From contig KE546972.1 of the NCBI GenBank assembly GCA_000442125.1, positions 124,001 to 188,000 on the forward strand: 64,000 nt of DNA, in the 5' to 3' direction. The translations under genes were made by a program, and so were the position numbers. This document shows, one piece after another, positions 43,541 through 53,896 of the stretch (position 1 is its first letter; each line of letters begins with the position of its first letter). The stretch is from Opeltia flavorubescens (Eukaryota > Ascomycota > Lecanoromycetes > Teloschistales > Teloschistaceae). The notes beneath the pieces were generated by a model that worked only from the letters and a program-made list of their open reading frames with translations, did not search any database and was not told where the DNA came from.

Positions 43541-45415
43541 ATGCCCAAGAAGAGAAATCGCGTTCCTTTCAATAAACCACAGACATCAGCGCATCCTTCC
43601 ATATCCCGCTCCCAAGCCAACCGCCACAATGACTCCCTCCGCAACGATGACTCCCACAAATCAGTCAACGACCTGTTACAACATCTCCGCTTCAGCCAGG
43701 CGCCGCCAGTGGTACCTGTTGAATCCAGATCAGACGTGAACCCACAAACCGTGCATCCTTCGCTGAAACATATTCTTCAAATACCAGACACTCCACCCCC
43801 AAGGCCAAGACCCGGCATGCGTCCCTTTGGGGTTCATGCAAGAAGAAGACCACCGGGTCCACCGCCTCCGAGAAGCTGGTTAGCCGACAATCATTATGCA
43901 CCCAGTCATATCAAGAAAGGATCACTTCAACACAGCCGCGACTTTAATCAACGCCCCAATCTCGAAACGCTACGTCCGTTGCCTGATACCAATCTCCCAG
44001 AGAAGCGAACCCTCCAGCATCAGACTTTGCTTCAATTAGCCAAGAACTGGGATTTCCACGTTCAGTACGATCAATACTACCTCGCTACCCTCTCCGTGCG
44101 GCACAAGCAGATCCTCCTCACCTACATCGCCAGATACAGTCCCAACGGTATCGATCTCAATGGCCTCAACATCCTCTTCCTCGATGAATCCCAACTCGCC
44201 AGCGCAACCGGCACAGAAGGTCTCACCCACCTCGATCTCTCAGGCTCTATCGGCCGCTCCCTCCCTCTCAAAGATCTAAAACATTTCCTCACCAGCAAAA
44301 CCACACAACCTCCGACTCAAAACTCCTCCTCAATCCCCGACACCTGGGACTCCACTCCCTCCAACGACCCCAGTGTCCACTCCCTTACCCCCAACCTCAC
44401 CACCACCACCATCTCAACCCTAACACACCTCTCCCTCTCCCACCCTCCACCAACCACCTCCTGGCGCGTCCTCCTATCCCTAACCCCCCACCTCCCAACC
44501 CTAACACACCTCTCCCTCTCCCACCCTCCACCAACCACCTCCTGGCGCGTCCTCCTATCCCTAACCCCCCACCTCCCAACCCTAACACACCTCTCCCTCG
44601 CCTCCTGGCCCCCTCCCTCCCTAACTCCCAACGCAAAAACCGCATACCTATCCACCCCCGCAGGGAATATATCCTACGGCACCTCAACCCTCTACTCCCA
44701 CACCCTCGATCAGGATTTCTCCGCCGCAGCAGCGGTCCTCCGGCAACTCAGCCGCAGAACTTATTGTCTGCAGTATCTCGATTTGACGGGCTGTACGGAC
44801 TGGATCCCTGCGCTTGGGGTAAGGGATGGGGGGATAGAGTGGGAAGGGGCGTGGAGCGGTATGCGCACTGTGAGGGTGGGGCAGGGGTGGATACCTGCCA
44901 TCCTGAAGGAAGATCAATCCCACGACGATGACGATGATGATTACGAATTCAAAAAGTCAAATACCTCATCATGGAAAGCTCTCCTACTCGTAAATTCCCA
45001 GCTCCTCGCCCCAGCGCAGAGAACAGAGTGCCTACAGCTAAAGCGATGGGCGGAGACGGAATGTAAAATCAGTGATGTCTGCTGGAGGGTTAGGAGTGGG
45101 AGGGCGAGGGCGACTGTGGCACCGGCGACACAGCAGCGGGACCCTGGACATGGGCGGGAGGAAGACGAGAGACGCAGGATGAGGACGCAGCGGCGGCAGG
45201 AACAAGAGGGAAATGGCGATGACGAAGGCGGTGGTGGCATTGGATGGGGCGGTGATAGGGCGCGAAGTGTTGCTAGGAGGGAGACGAAGAGTAACAAGGA
45301 GAAGGAGAAGGGCAGGGGCCCAATCTGCAAAGTTGCCTTCGACCGAGGATGGGAAGGGTGGTGGATTGACGATTTTCTAAAGTGGTATCGGGAGCACCTT
45401 AGGCTTTCTTCATGA
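43541..45415 (+). CDS. Leucine-rich-repeat-like protein, basic N-terminus, unknown function
   Basis: One exon, 624 residues from MPKKRNRVPFNKPQTS; no other ATG lies nearby in frame. The N-terminal 150 residues are Pro- and basic-rich. From about residue 165 the fold seems helical (QTLLQLAKNWDFHVQYDQYY), then leucine-rich-repeat-like strands come: LTHLDLSGSIGRSL, LTHLSLSHPPPTTSWRVLLS (twice, exact), LTHLSLASWPPP and LQYLDLTGCTDWIPAL. An 81-bp unit is repeated in tandem (about 44420-44581), so the 27-residue repeat was doubled recently. The end is Arg-rich and charged, then GWEGWWIDDFLKWYREHL. It appears to be a conserved fungal protein, but its role is unknown to me. Confidence 0.75.
   Translation: MPKKRNRVPFNKPQTSAHPSISRSQANRHNDSLRNDDSHKSVNDLLQHLRFSQAPPVVPVESRSDVNPQTVHPSLKHILQIPDTPPPRPRPGMRPFGVHARRRPPGPPPPRSWLADNHYAPSHIKKGSLQHSRDFNQRPNLETLRPLPDTNLPEKRTLQHQTLLQLAKNWDFHVQYDQYYLATLSVRHKQILLTYIARYSPNGIDLNGLNILFLDESQLASATGTEGLTHLDLSGSIGRSLPLKDLKHFLTSKTTQPPTQNSSSIPDTWDSTPSNDPSVHSLTPNLTTTTISTLTHLSLSHPPPTTSWRVLLSLTPHLPTLTHLSLSHPPPTTSWRVLLSLTPHLPTLTHLSLASWPPPSLTPNAKTAYLSTPAGNISYGTSTLYSHTLDQDFSAAAAVLRQLSRRTYCLQYLDLTGCTDWIPALGVRDGGIEWEGAWSGMRTVRVGQGWIPAILKEDQSHDDDDDDYEFKKSNTSSWKALLLVNSQLLAPAQRTECLQLKRWAETECKISDVCWRVRSGRARATVAPATQQRDPGHGREEDERRRMRTQRRQEQEGNGDDEGGGGIGWGGDRARSVARRETKSNKEKEKGRGPICKVAFDRGWEGWWIDDFLKWYREHLRLSS
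44420..44581 (+). repeat. 81-bp perfect tandem duplication in the LRR gene
   Basis: Two identical neighbouring 81-bp units code for the same 27 residues (start LTHLSLSHPP, end LTPHLPT). Identity at silent sites points to a young duplication or ongoing copy correction. Confidence 0.85.
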
Positions 45416-45831
45416 GTGGCAGCGATCGGTCATATGATAGATAGCAGACGCATGAAAATCGATACTTCGATCTACCTACCGTCCAAGTCAAATCCCCTTT
45501 CCTGAAAGAGAGATGAAAATGAGATGGACATTATCTGGTATCTATGTTAAAAAACAGCCAATTTTAAAGTGGCACAAAGAAATTTCCTCGTGTGCAGCTG
45601 CACAACTTGAAACTGTCCTCAAAACTTACTGACTGCCGCTACTTCTCACCTCCCTCGTGAAAATCTTTCCAGCCAGCAGAATAAGAAACACATTTTTGAC
45701 CCTAGTGGTCCATGATAAAACCAATCACTTCCACGCCCACACATCAATCCCGCCGTGACACTGTGAAAATAATACTCAAGGACTACTACCCATACCCATA
45801 CCCCTATCCCTATTACCTGAACTTCCTCTGC
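45416..45831. other. Intergenic
   Basis: Holds the 3' flank of the LRR gene. The CCCATA-like run at about 45787-45815 is simple sequence. Confidence 0.5.
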
Positions 45832-46126
45832 TTATCTCCCGTAGGATCCCAGAACACCCAGCTGTAATCCCCCACTGATCGTACTCGGCAGAATGCTCGG
45901 AGGAACCTTTTTCAAGCGTTCTCTTTCTCTTTGCTCCTTACCTCTCTGCCATTCTCCACCCATCCATGATGCCAGGTCCTTCCCAAGGCCCCGAATGTGA
46001 AGTCTCCACCATCGCCAGTGAGTGAGGATATACCAACCCACACCGAGGCATATAGAGGGATAGCGAATAGCAGAGCCCGGAGGCTCCCAACCCTCAGTAG
46101 ACTCTTGGGTATGATTTTGGTGAGCA
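45832..46126 (-). CDS. Possible terminal exons of a small membrane-protein gene
   Basis: Minus strand 46126-45942 reads LTKIIPKSLLRVGSLRALLF, a helix AIPLYASVWVGIS, then GALGRTWHHGWVENGRE. A GTAAGG donor follows and TTACAG leads to a ten-codon last exon 45861-45832 with TAA. The start side has a CATCATAG acceptor, so an upstream exon is expected but not found with confidence. It may connect to the one-helix piece at 46431-46204. Confidence 0.35.
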
Positions 46127-46203
46127 CTATGATGGCAAAGGTGAGTTATGTATGTGGTGGTCAACGTTCGAGATTTGTCTCTAGGAAGTTTTTCGCGCTG
46201 TAT

Positions 46204-46431
46204 TTACGTAAAGCCCCGCAGAGAAGAAAGGAATTTCTTCTCCAGAACAGGCTCTATCTGGAAAGACCGGTAGGTTGTGCAATGGAATTCTTTGTCTGTT
46301 CTGCAAGTTGACGTTTGTACTCGATGAATACTCTGGGGCTGTGGATGTTTGTTCTTGAGGCATACTCTATATGCGTTGTAACCTGCTACATAGAGTGAAA
46401 CAATACCAAAGACCCCCAGTGCAATTTTCAC
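46204..46431 (-). pseudogene. Third copy of the small one-helix protein family, diverged
   Basis: The minus strand reads KIALGVFGIVSLYVAGYNAY, then RVCLKNKHPQ, and goes on open to TAA at 46204. Besides the helix, DNA of the tail (CGAGTACAAACGTCAA, TGCAGAACAGA, ACCGGTCT) matches the copy at 24.8 kb closely, including past the point where that copy's frame would continue. No CxxC start exon is evident, so this copy is probably broken or built differently. Confidence 0.45.
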
Positions 46432-48976
46432 GCTAGTAAATACCGTTCATCTCCTCTGTAAGGTTGCTTACGACCGTTCTAATGAACGGAGGTATCATGG
46501 ATTCCATCTTGGTTGATGAATCATATTGGCATGATGTAAAAACATAGTCTTTCGCGTGGGATCGCTCTCTGCATCAGCATTTAGATGTAAGGAAGAAGTG
46601 TGCAATATCGTTGGTCAATTGGGGAGCCACACTCTTATTCTTCTATATCGTAAGCAGAGCTTCAGTAGCCTGTCGACGGAATATTCCAATGCCGTGGTGA
46701 TAGTAGGAGGCCAGGTGAACGTTTCTTTGTTTTGGGGTATCAAGGACAAGATTGTGGAAGGAACGAGCTGAAGGAAGCGGCACACGAAGGCGGGAAGTAA
46801 CGACCACCATTCACACATCCAAGCAATGACAGTCTAGGATGAATATTGATCATTTTGGCGAGGTATTCGCCTAGTCCTTGCGATTATCGGAGGAAGTTCG
46901 TACTTTCTCGGTCCGGGCACACATATTGAATTGGAATCAACAGAGTCAACAACCCTGAAGATTTCCGAATCTTGTTCTCTGCGAAATGAAGAACAGACAC
47001 ACAATCGAATCCTAGTGAAACGAATGCTTCTGATCCTCAGGCACAACACCTAAGCACCGAGATCTTGATTCTTGACTCCATGCTTCGATCTGATGATATA
47101 TCAAACGTTCTCCAAATCAAACATCTATGGCGTATTCGTTCACACGTAAGGGTTGCTGCCATCTATGTCACCGACTATTTTTATGGCATTGGGTCTGGGC
47201 CTTCCAATCGGGAATAATCAATCTGACAGGGAAGACACGTTTCCTGGGTGGGATCGACACAAAAATCCCGGTTTGGACACGCCCCAGGGACGATCACACG
47301 TTGACAAGTCGACCCGGTTTTGATTATGCGCGCAGTAGCGGGCATGCATACTATCAACCACAACGTTGATCTGGTTGCACTGTGGATCGAGGCTTAACGC
47401 CATGCGTGGCCGCCACAAGCCACTAGGGTGTTCGAAATGGCGGTTACACCAGCCTTCCATTGGCTGATATTTTGATAATACCACGTCCACCAGGTGAAAG
47501 GTTAGACAACCCGGAGAAATATTGTCGCGACTAAGGAGAGTCATCCTGGATGAATGCCTTAAATCAGAAGTGCGTAGCTATCGTCGACCATGTACAGACA
47601 ACGATCTACCAGCTCTTGATACTCATTCGGCGCTCGATGGCTGGCTGAATTTCAGCCAATGGCTGACGGAAGACGTAGAACAACTCATATCGATTTCGAC
47701 AGATCGGTAAATGTTTGCGAGTATAGACGCATTCACCTCCGGATGAACGGGTAGATTGCTACAACTTTGCGCTGATGCAATTGTGGCAGTGCTTTCTTTT
47801 TTCTCCTTGTCGTAGGGATCTTGGCGGCGAGGAGATGGAACAGCTTCCTAAAGAGAGTGTTCGAACGTCTGTAGATCACAGATAGACATCAGAAGATAGG
47901 GAGGCGTATGACAGGTCCGAGGCCAGAGTCGTTCAAACAAAATCCGCGGCCGTCGAAGCTTGCTCATTTTGCAGGAACCTAAATGCCGCGAAGATTCGAT
48001 GTGGATTCCTTCCCCGTGCACGAATGAGGAAATTTCCCCGGTAATTGTCAGCGAAGAGGGAGCGCCTCATCGAGTTGTGATGGGAGGGTATTTGCTAGCA
48101 CCCAATAGTCTGTGATTCTATTGTGAATTTCCGAGACAAATGACAAATGCTCTCCCCTGTAAAGTCATCTTCACGGAATCCATGACATGATTGCTGAGAT
48201 ATTCCGAGGACCCATAATGGAAGATACCGTCAGAGTTGACTCGGGAATTGCATTGCAGTCTGTAAAGAGTCTGGTGGCAACATCAATGGTGTGCAGATGC
48301 TACTGCTGGACATTACAGTCCAGTGTAGATTTCGAGTGAAGATCCGCGTCTTGTATCTCACGGTCAATACTCGGTGAGCTGAGCAAAGTGAAGTGGACCG
48401 CATTATTCATGTGAAGGAGGCACAGCCCTAACACGCCGAAGACGGAGACATGTCGTTCTTCAACAAGCTTTGTATAAAGACTCAAACAGCTGACAAGAAA
48501 TGGCTCTATTAAAGACACTTCCTTTTCATCCAAACACTCCTGTTCTTGAAGCCTGGGTACACAGCGGGATAGTTGTTTCCTTTGGTAACACAGCCTTCCC
48601 TGCTTCGCAACGCAGATGATCGGCCATAAATCTGGGAAACAACCGATTACTCATTGAGATACTTTAAGCAGCGGTGTGACCGAAGCAAACGCTCTTAGCA
48701 AGCAGCTGCGTACTCCGGTTTGGGTAGAGTGAGAGCTTCAAACTCTGTCCGATCCAGGCTATTGTGGTTGCTGACCCCTGGACTGCAGGTATTAGTCGCT
48801 GAAGCTCTCGCGAGAGACCACTGAAATTAGCTCCAATGCTAACGAGCGATACAGGAACAGTCAACCTTTGGCAGCGTTGCAAAGCAGTACACTCGCAACA
48901 GACCTGGCTGGTGACCCTTTTGACGAAGATTTCACCTATTTGTAAGGAGTCAGACCCTGTCATCGTTGTTCTGGCA
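46432..48976. other. Gene-poor interval of 2.5 kb
   Basis: Only short ORFs on both strands; none recognised. The 77-codon minus-strand ORF at 48533-48300 contains VSVFGVLGLCLLHMNNAVHF, weakly like the one-helix family. Confidence 0.4.
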
Positions 48977-49617
48977 ATGCCCGATTGGGAAGGCGGCCAT
49001 CAGGTACTTAGTCCTTACCAGATGCAAATTGTCATTCAGCCTCCAAGGGAAGCTCGGCCTGGCGAGATATTGGTACCACCTCTTATGATATGTTTGAGAA
49101 CTCCAGGGAACTACCGAGAAGACGAAAATGTGGTAGAGGATCTTGGCAGCTATTGGGCCGCGGTCAGCATGGTATCTGAGGACGGGATGATTGCATTGGC
49201 GCCTCCAAGCACAACTCTTCTCTCAGGTACTCTAGTCGACTCGGTCCATGAAGCCTATCAGGCGGAGGATGAAAGCGAGATCGGCTACTTTGTGTTCCAG
49301 AACCTCAGAATTCACGAGCCGGGTAATTTCCGGCTGCGTATTTCACTGATGCAAATGCCGACAAGCAGACATCAGACCTTGAACGCAGGTGGAAATACCA
49401 CACAATCCTCAAGTGCCAGGAATACTGGGAACGTCATCACCCATGTGATACGCATACATGAATGTGCTCCAGTGGCATATGTCGGTATGTCTCCGCATCT
49501 TTTGGAGACGAAATTGGGTTGTTTCTGACGAGTGACGCAGGAGCTGAAGAACGTCGTATTCTGAGATCACTCCAGAGTAGAGGTATTGCATGTGAGAATG
49601 AAGATAGCGATGCTTAA
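48977..49617 (+). CDS. Velvet-domain-like protein
   Basis: Two exons, 48977-49484 and 49541-49617; 195 residues from MPDWEGGHQVLSPYQM. The velvet fold (NF-kB-like, fungal-specific) is suggested by the opening strand YQMQIVIQPPREARPGE, the PPLMICLRTPGN strand, SYWAAVSMVSEDG, then YFVFQNLRIHEPGNFRLRIS, the strongest family match, and the end VAYVGAEERRILRSLQSRGI, where velvet proteins have a helix before a short tail. Velvet proteins (VeA, VelB, VelC, VosA) govern development and secondary metabolism in the nucleus. This one is short and diverged, and carries no clear nuclear signal. An in-frame upstream Met (48836) would add 47 residues that do not look conserved. Confidence 0.7.
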
Positions 49618-50492
49618 AATGTTGTCAACGCATACCAGAACGTGGTAGCCAAAGTTCATGATTATCAGGGAGGATCAGTCGAAAGAATGGGAGTCAGGAA
49701 GCTCTATGAGATATAACAGTAACGAAGGTATCAGGCGGGAATAGGCCATTGAAAAAAGAATATCAAATATGAAAAACTTTGTCGGCACAAGGACTAAGCT
49801 TTCCGTCCAACATTCTCACAATAGTGCAAAGTTTTCAACGGAATAACGGTGCGGTGCAATATCATGTCTTGCACCGGCTTCCAAGGATTTTTAATGTAGA
49901 GATAGCTTGATTAACCAGATTGTTGAGAGAAAATAGATTGAGAAGTGCGCCTTCCCCTCAATATGCAGCTTGGTGATTGTGAGGTTCAGTTTCAGCATTG
50001 AAACGCCAAGACTGCATAAAGTTATGCCTTCATTTATGCTTTACCCCTGATCTTGTGACAGCCCATCAGCTGCTTTGCCATCGAAATGCTCTACTGACAC
50101 AAAATGTAAGTCATGACGAATGACCAAATGCCCAAGTAAAAATGTTTAGCAGTCAAGCTTGAGGAGAATATCCAGGGATCGAGATCGGAAGCGCGCCATG
50201 CTGTACAAAGTAACGTACCAACAAGTCGAGAGTAAGCTTACGCATTCTACATACGGTGGAAGGATGTTGGATTATATGAGATACGCGAGAGGCGACAGGT
50301 CAGATTTTCTTACACCTTAGGCATTCTATCGTCATCAAGTGATGGCTTGCTCGTGCGGCTGGTCATTTGGCTTTAAGCAGGCGTACAAAAGGGTCTCAGT
50401 GTACATAAACTTCTGTTCCTTTCTCTGATTAATGTTCCTGCAATGAATTCCTTTCTGTCCTTACCGATACATCGAGTCTCAAATCAGACTCC
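49618..50492. other. Intergenic
   Basis: About 0.9 kb, A/T-rich, no gene recognised. Confidence 0.5.
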
Positions 50493-51059
50493 ATGGTGCA
50501 TTCACTGAAGAAACGGCACTCATGGCCAGCAATGCAAGCCAAGCGATCCCACAGTAAGATAATAGCATCCATTGACCAAGACCCATTCCCTTACTTCGTA
50601 TCTCCTACACAAGACGAGGAGGGTGCACTGCAGAGCCATCTCACAGCGGGTATAGTTGGTCGTCGTCGCTCACGCTCTTTACCATCCGATCACCCGCGTC
50701 CGAGATACAGTCGAGCGGTCACAGACAAAGCCAGGCACAGAGTTGAGAAGCTCAAGAAATGGATTGAACGAATGCAAGTAGTCTACTGGTATCACAGTAC
50801 ACCCGAAGAAATCACAACTCATCCAACGCCGCCACCTGAGCCACCTGTCCCACCGAAGACACTCGACGAACTCGTGAAAGAGGAGCGTGGTCGGGATATT
50901 CGATCTACCGCAACTAGCCGTGTAAGAGCCAAAACCAGGACGCCTCCAAGAAAGCCTCGGGCATGGAGGCAGCCGAGTGATCACATCTGGCCGGTAGCTG
51001 AAGAGACGGAAGAAGTGGGTTTAGGCATCAGATGCGAAGACATCGGACGTCTGTACTGA
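50493..51059 (+). CDS. Basic, Pro-rich protein of unknown function
   Basis: One exon, 188 residues. It starts MVHSLKKRHSWPAMQAKRSH, has RRRSRSLPSDHPRPRYSRAV, a short amphipathic helix KLKKWIERMQVVYWYHS, a Pro-rich linker, and the end RQPSDHIWPVAEETEEVGLG. I recognise no domain. Its 3' end converges with the D123-family gene 31 bp away. Confidence 0.55.
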   Translation: MVHSLKKRHSWPAMQAKRSHSKIIASIDQDPFPYFVSPTQDEEGALQSHLTAGIVGRRRSRSLPSDHPRPRYSRAVTDKARHRVEKLKKWIERMQVVYWYHSTPEEITTHPTPPPEPPVPPKTLDELVKEERGRDIRSTATSRVRAKTRTPPRKPRAWRQPSDHIWPVAEETEEVGLGIRCEDIGRLY

Positions 51060-51090
51060 AAGACGATATTGAAGTCTGGAGGGGTCCCAG

Positions 51091-52089
51091 TCAAATAACC
51101 AAGCGGAACCGAACCCTTTTTTTCAGTCCGTACAGCATTTCAGCATGTCTAAGCCAATGGAACAAGCAACTACCACATCCAGTCATTGCGCCAAAGTCGT
51201 TGAGCTCGATCAACTTTACGGTATTCCCATTGTCTGGATCTTCGAGGATGTCGAAAACGAATCCGCGATCCATGATATCCTCGGTCATCGCTGGGTGTCG
51301 TATAATTTCCTGATGCAATTTTACAGTAGATTTCCAGATCCTTTTGAGAATTGCACTCTGGCTTGTTAGAGGTTCTGAGGCGTGATACCAACGTTCATGC
51401 CATTTATACTGTGAGACGGCAGTGATCCTTTTGCTTCCTGGGCCACAGAAGACTCGATACTCGAGTTCCGGCCGCATCTTATCATTCCATTTGAGCAGAA
51501 AAAGATACACCGATCGTTGTTCGCGGCCACTCATCAAACATTCGATTCCTGCGGCACCTCTCGCCGAGGTGGTTAACCGAGCCCAGAGATCCTTTGAGTT
51601 CTTCAAAGGGCCCGTGCCACTCAATGCATCCTTGAGGCTGCATGTGTCAAGACGTGCGAAGAATTTCTCTTCGTGGAGCAATTGATCTATATCGACACCT
51701 TGTACGGTCCTCTTCGGGGCTAAATCAGCCAGAAACTGGAGCTCTTCGGGGTTTGTTGACAAATGACCCTGAATGATAGCTGCTCTGCTCATTAGGAGGC
51801 TCTGATCTAGAAACGGCCTTGGTAGCTTGATTTTGTGGACATCAGTGTCAGAAAGACCTTGGGATCTCATCACAAGATCAAGCCAAGGTTCAATGAGGAT
51901 CCAGGGTAGCACAGGGTCTTGTGGAATATGAGAAAGTGGCAGATATTTCAGGAGGTCTTCCAGGGTGTGGAACTTCGAGTTGTATGTTTTCTGTTCAACT
52001 AGAGTCTCTTTCGCTTCGTCAAACACACTTTCCAGGTGTTGCAATGGGATAGAAGATACCCGTACATCCATTCTTGGAGTCAGAGCCAT
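51091..52089 (-). CDS. D123 (Cdc123)-family protein, diverged
   Basis: One exon on the minus strand, 332 residues. D123 proteins have an ATP-grasp fold; Cdc123 itself helps assemble translation factor eIF2. Seen: LDTCSLKDALSGTGPLKN, YLFLLKWNDKMRPELEYRVF, ITAVSQYKWHERWYHA, DRGFVFDILEDPDN and KLIELNDFGAMTGCGSCLFH. The ELEYRVF and IELNDFG segments fit the ATP/Mg-binding strands. The usual N-terminal PKLNWS-type motif of true Cdc123 is absent; this protein begins instead with a region starting MALTPRMDVRVSSIPLQHLE. It is thus more likely a paralog found in filamentous fungi than the eIF2 factor. Confidence 0.75.
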   Translation of the reverse strand: MALTPRMDVRVSSIPLQHLESVFDEAKETLVEQKTYNSKFHTLEDLLKYLPLSHIPQDPVLPWILIEPWLDLVMRSQGLSDTDVHKIKLPRPFLDQSLLMSRAAIIQGHLSTNPEELQFLADLAPKRTVQGVDIDQLLHEEKFFARLDTCSLKDALSGTGPLKNSKDLWARLTTSARGAAGIECLMSGREQRSVYLFLLKWNDKMRPELEYRVFCGPGSKRITAVSQYKWHERWYHASEPLTSQSAILKRIWKSTVKLHQEIIRHPAMTEDIMDRGFVFDILEDPDNGNTVKLIELNDFGAMTGCGSCLFHWLRHAEMLYGLKKRVRFRLVI

Positions 52090-52417
52090 TTGAAGGATTG
52101 GTTGGATGAATATGATTGAAATTTAGCTTGGAGTGCGCGGGTTTCCCGATAGCAGAACCGTGAAGCCGTTATATCGGTCTGTATTGTTCGTGATAAGCGT
52201 ACTTGACTATGATAGTCCAAAGGGATCAAGAGAGCAATGTGTATTTGATGTTGCGTATGATGATGCTGCTCCGGTGTGAAAAGATACCTTCCACGACGCT
52301 GAGTGTCTAGATGATATAGAATTCCTTATCAAACGCCATAGCACCTTCCATGCCGGACCGATCTTCCGTTTTAACACACAACGCCAAAAACCGCGCAAGC
52401 AGAACATCACATGCTGT
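52090..52417. other. Intergenic
   Basis: Between the start of the D123 gene and the 3' end of the mL60 gene. No gene seen. Confidence 0.5.
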
Positions 52418-52912
52418 TCAAAATCCGGGAGGATTTATTCTTTGACTGACTCGCGTCCATTTCGGCAATTCTAAGTTCACCAACGTAAGTCAGTTCTCCT
52501 ACGTGCAATGACAGAGCAAAACTCTCCATCCTCTTACAAATCGATTGATCGTTTGCGGAAAAGGGCTGAACTCACTATGGATCCCCTTCCTATACCTCTT
52601 CTCCTTCCGATCAAAGATGGTATATTTGTCCTTTGGCCTCATCTCCTCCTCTCGGGGCATCTCCGCCTTCCATCTTTCAATCTCTTTCATGCTACTGCCT
52701 TGCTTCTTGAGCGCTGTATCCACACAAGCGACAACGCTGTCCACGGCACGGAGACGCTTGCGCTGACGTGCTTTTTGATGAGGGGAGAGGCGCCATGGGA
52801 TTTTCCTATGGAGTGGATGCATTAGCAGAAGTATTTGCAGTATCGTCCTGCGACTATCTTACCAGAGAAGGCCACCCGATAAGGGCGAGGTAGGCTTGAA
52901 GGGACCGAACAT
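52418..52912 (-). CDS. MRPL31: Mitochondrial large-subunit ribosomal protein mL60 (MRPL31)
   Basis: Three exons on the minus strand, 52912-52863, 52805-52576, 52470-52418; 110 residues. Exon 1 gives MFGPFKPTSPLSGGLLW, exon 2 KIPWRLSPHQKARQRKRLRA and DKYTIFDRKEKRYRKGIH, and exon 3 KLPKWTRVSQRINPPGF. This matches the fungal mitoribosomal family end to end, and the three pieces join only with these splice sites (GTAAGA...CATAG and GTGAGT...CTTAG). The protein is fungal-specific and sits in the mitochondrial large subunit. It shares a 236-bp divergent spacer with TRS20. Confidence 0.93.
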
Positions 52913-53148
52913 TGATGATCGATAGGATTGACGCCGGCGATGTGGAGAGTTTTCAAGGTCATTAAACGAGAGTATTCACCGGCCAAGACGCCAAGGCGGT
53001 GTGGGACTTGCATCGAATTCTGCCGTTCCGCACGAAATCACCTTGAGTTCTAATTACCTTGACACGACCATGGAAATGGTATGATATTCTTGGGCTGTCA
53101 TCGGCCTCGAAGCACTTCCTACAGCATGTAGCCAAGAAGCATGAGGCA
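52913..53148. promoter_or_regulatory. 236-bp divergent promoter region, mL60 and TRS20 genes
   Basis: The two start codons point away from each other across 236 bp, so the promoters are shared or overlapping. Confidence 0.5.
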
Positions 53149-53896
53149 ATGTCCTACTACTTCTGCATCATCAACACCCGCGACCAACCAACCTTTGAGA
53201 CCGAATTCGGCACCTCAAAGCAAGGCGGCGATGGCATCGCACGCTTCAGCCAGGAAGCTCGTGACCTGAACCCATTCCTGATGCACGCCAGTCTAGACTA
53301 CGTCGACGAGTTGCAATGGCACACGAACCAGATGTACGTCGCCCTCTGTCCAATCCTCTCCCAATCCCAACTTTCTACAATCCAAACCACTTCCCCCCAA
53401 CAAAGCAACCAAAGACTAATTAAAGAAACCCCATACCAGGTATCTCAAACGCATCGACCACTTCTCCTCCTCCCACATCTCCGCCTTCCTAACCCCCACC
53501 TCCACGCGCTTCCTCCTCCTCCACCTCCCCCACCCCCCCAACACACCCCCGACCCCACCCCCCCAATCCTCAACCTCCTTCTCCCCCTACGGCCCCTACA
53601 CAAACGCCTTCCCGGGAACCCTAACCACCCCCTCCCTCGCCTCATCTTCCAGCACAACCAACACAACATCGTCCACTCGCTCCTCGCTCGCAAACGTCGC
53701 CAGCGGAGGCGGAAGCGGTGGTATCGCCAATAACCCCACGAGCCCGCAGACGGAGGAGGCGATTCGCTTGTTCTTCAACGAGGTTTTCGAGCATTGGGTC
53801 AAGGCTGTTATGAGCCCGTTTGGTGGACCGCAGAATGGGGTTCAGAGCCCCGTGTTTAGGGCGAGGGTTTTGGCAGCGGGGAAGAAGTACTTATGA
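53149..53896 (+). CDS. TRS20: TRAPP complex subunit Trs20 / TRAPPC2 (sedlin)
   Basis: Two exons, 53149-53333 and 53440-53896; 213 residues. Trs20 is a longin-fold subunit of TRAPP, the exchange-factor complex for Rab1-type GTPases in ER-Golgi traffic. The start MSYYFCIINTRDQPTFETEF and LNPFLMHASLDYVDELQW with HTNQMYLKRIDHFSSSH (joined across the intron) match the family. The end EEAIRLFFNEVFEHWVKAVM and FRARVLAAGKKYL closes it. Between them filamentous fungi carry a Pro/Ser/Thr-rich insert of about 90 residues, also here (C-rich in the DNA). An upstream ATG at 53070 is not conserved. Confidence 0.92.

Noticed and set aside
44410-44600. Telomere-like CCCTAA words
   Set aside because: They arise from Leu-Thr codons in the LRR gene, spaced by the 81-bp unit, and do not form a regular 6-bp array.
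43692-45330. Minus-strand ORFs in the LRR gene
   Set aside because: Gly/Arg-rich shadows of the C-rich plus strand.
45780-45820. CCCATA / CCCTAT simple repeat
   Set aside because: Only a few imperfect copies; ordinary low-complexity sequence and not an internal telomere.
48300-48533. Fourth member of the one-helix family (VSVFGVLGLCLLHMNNAVHF)
   Set aside because: Similarity is limited to a hydrophobic run with little DNA identity; too weak to call.
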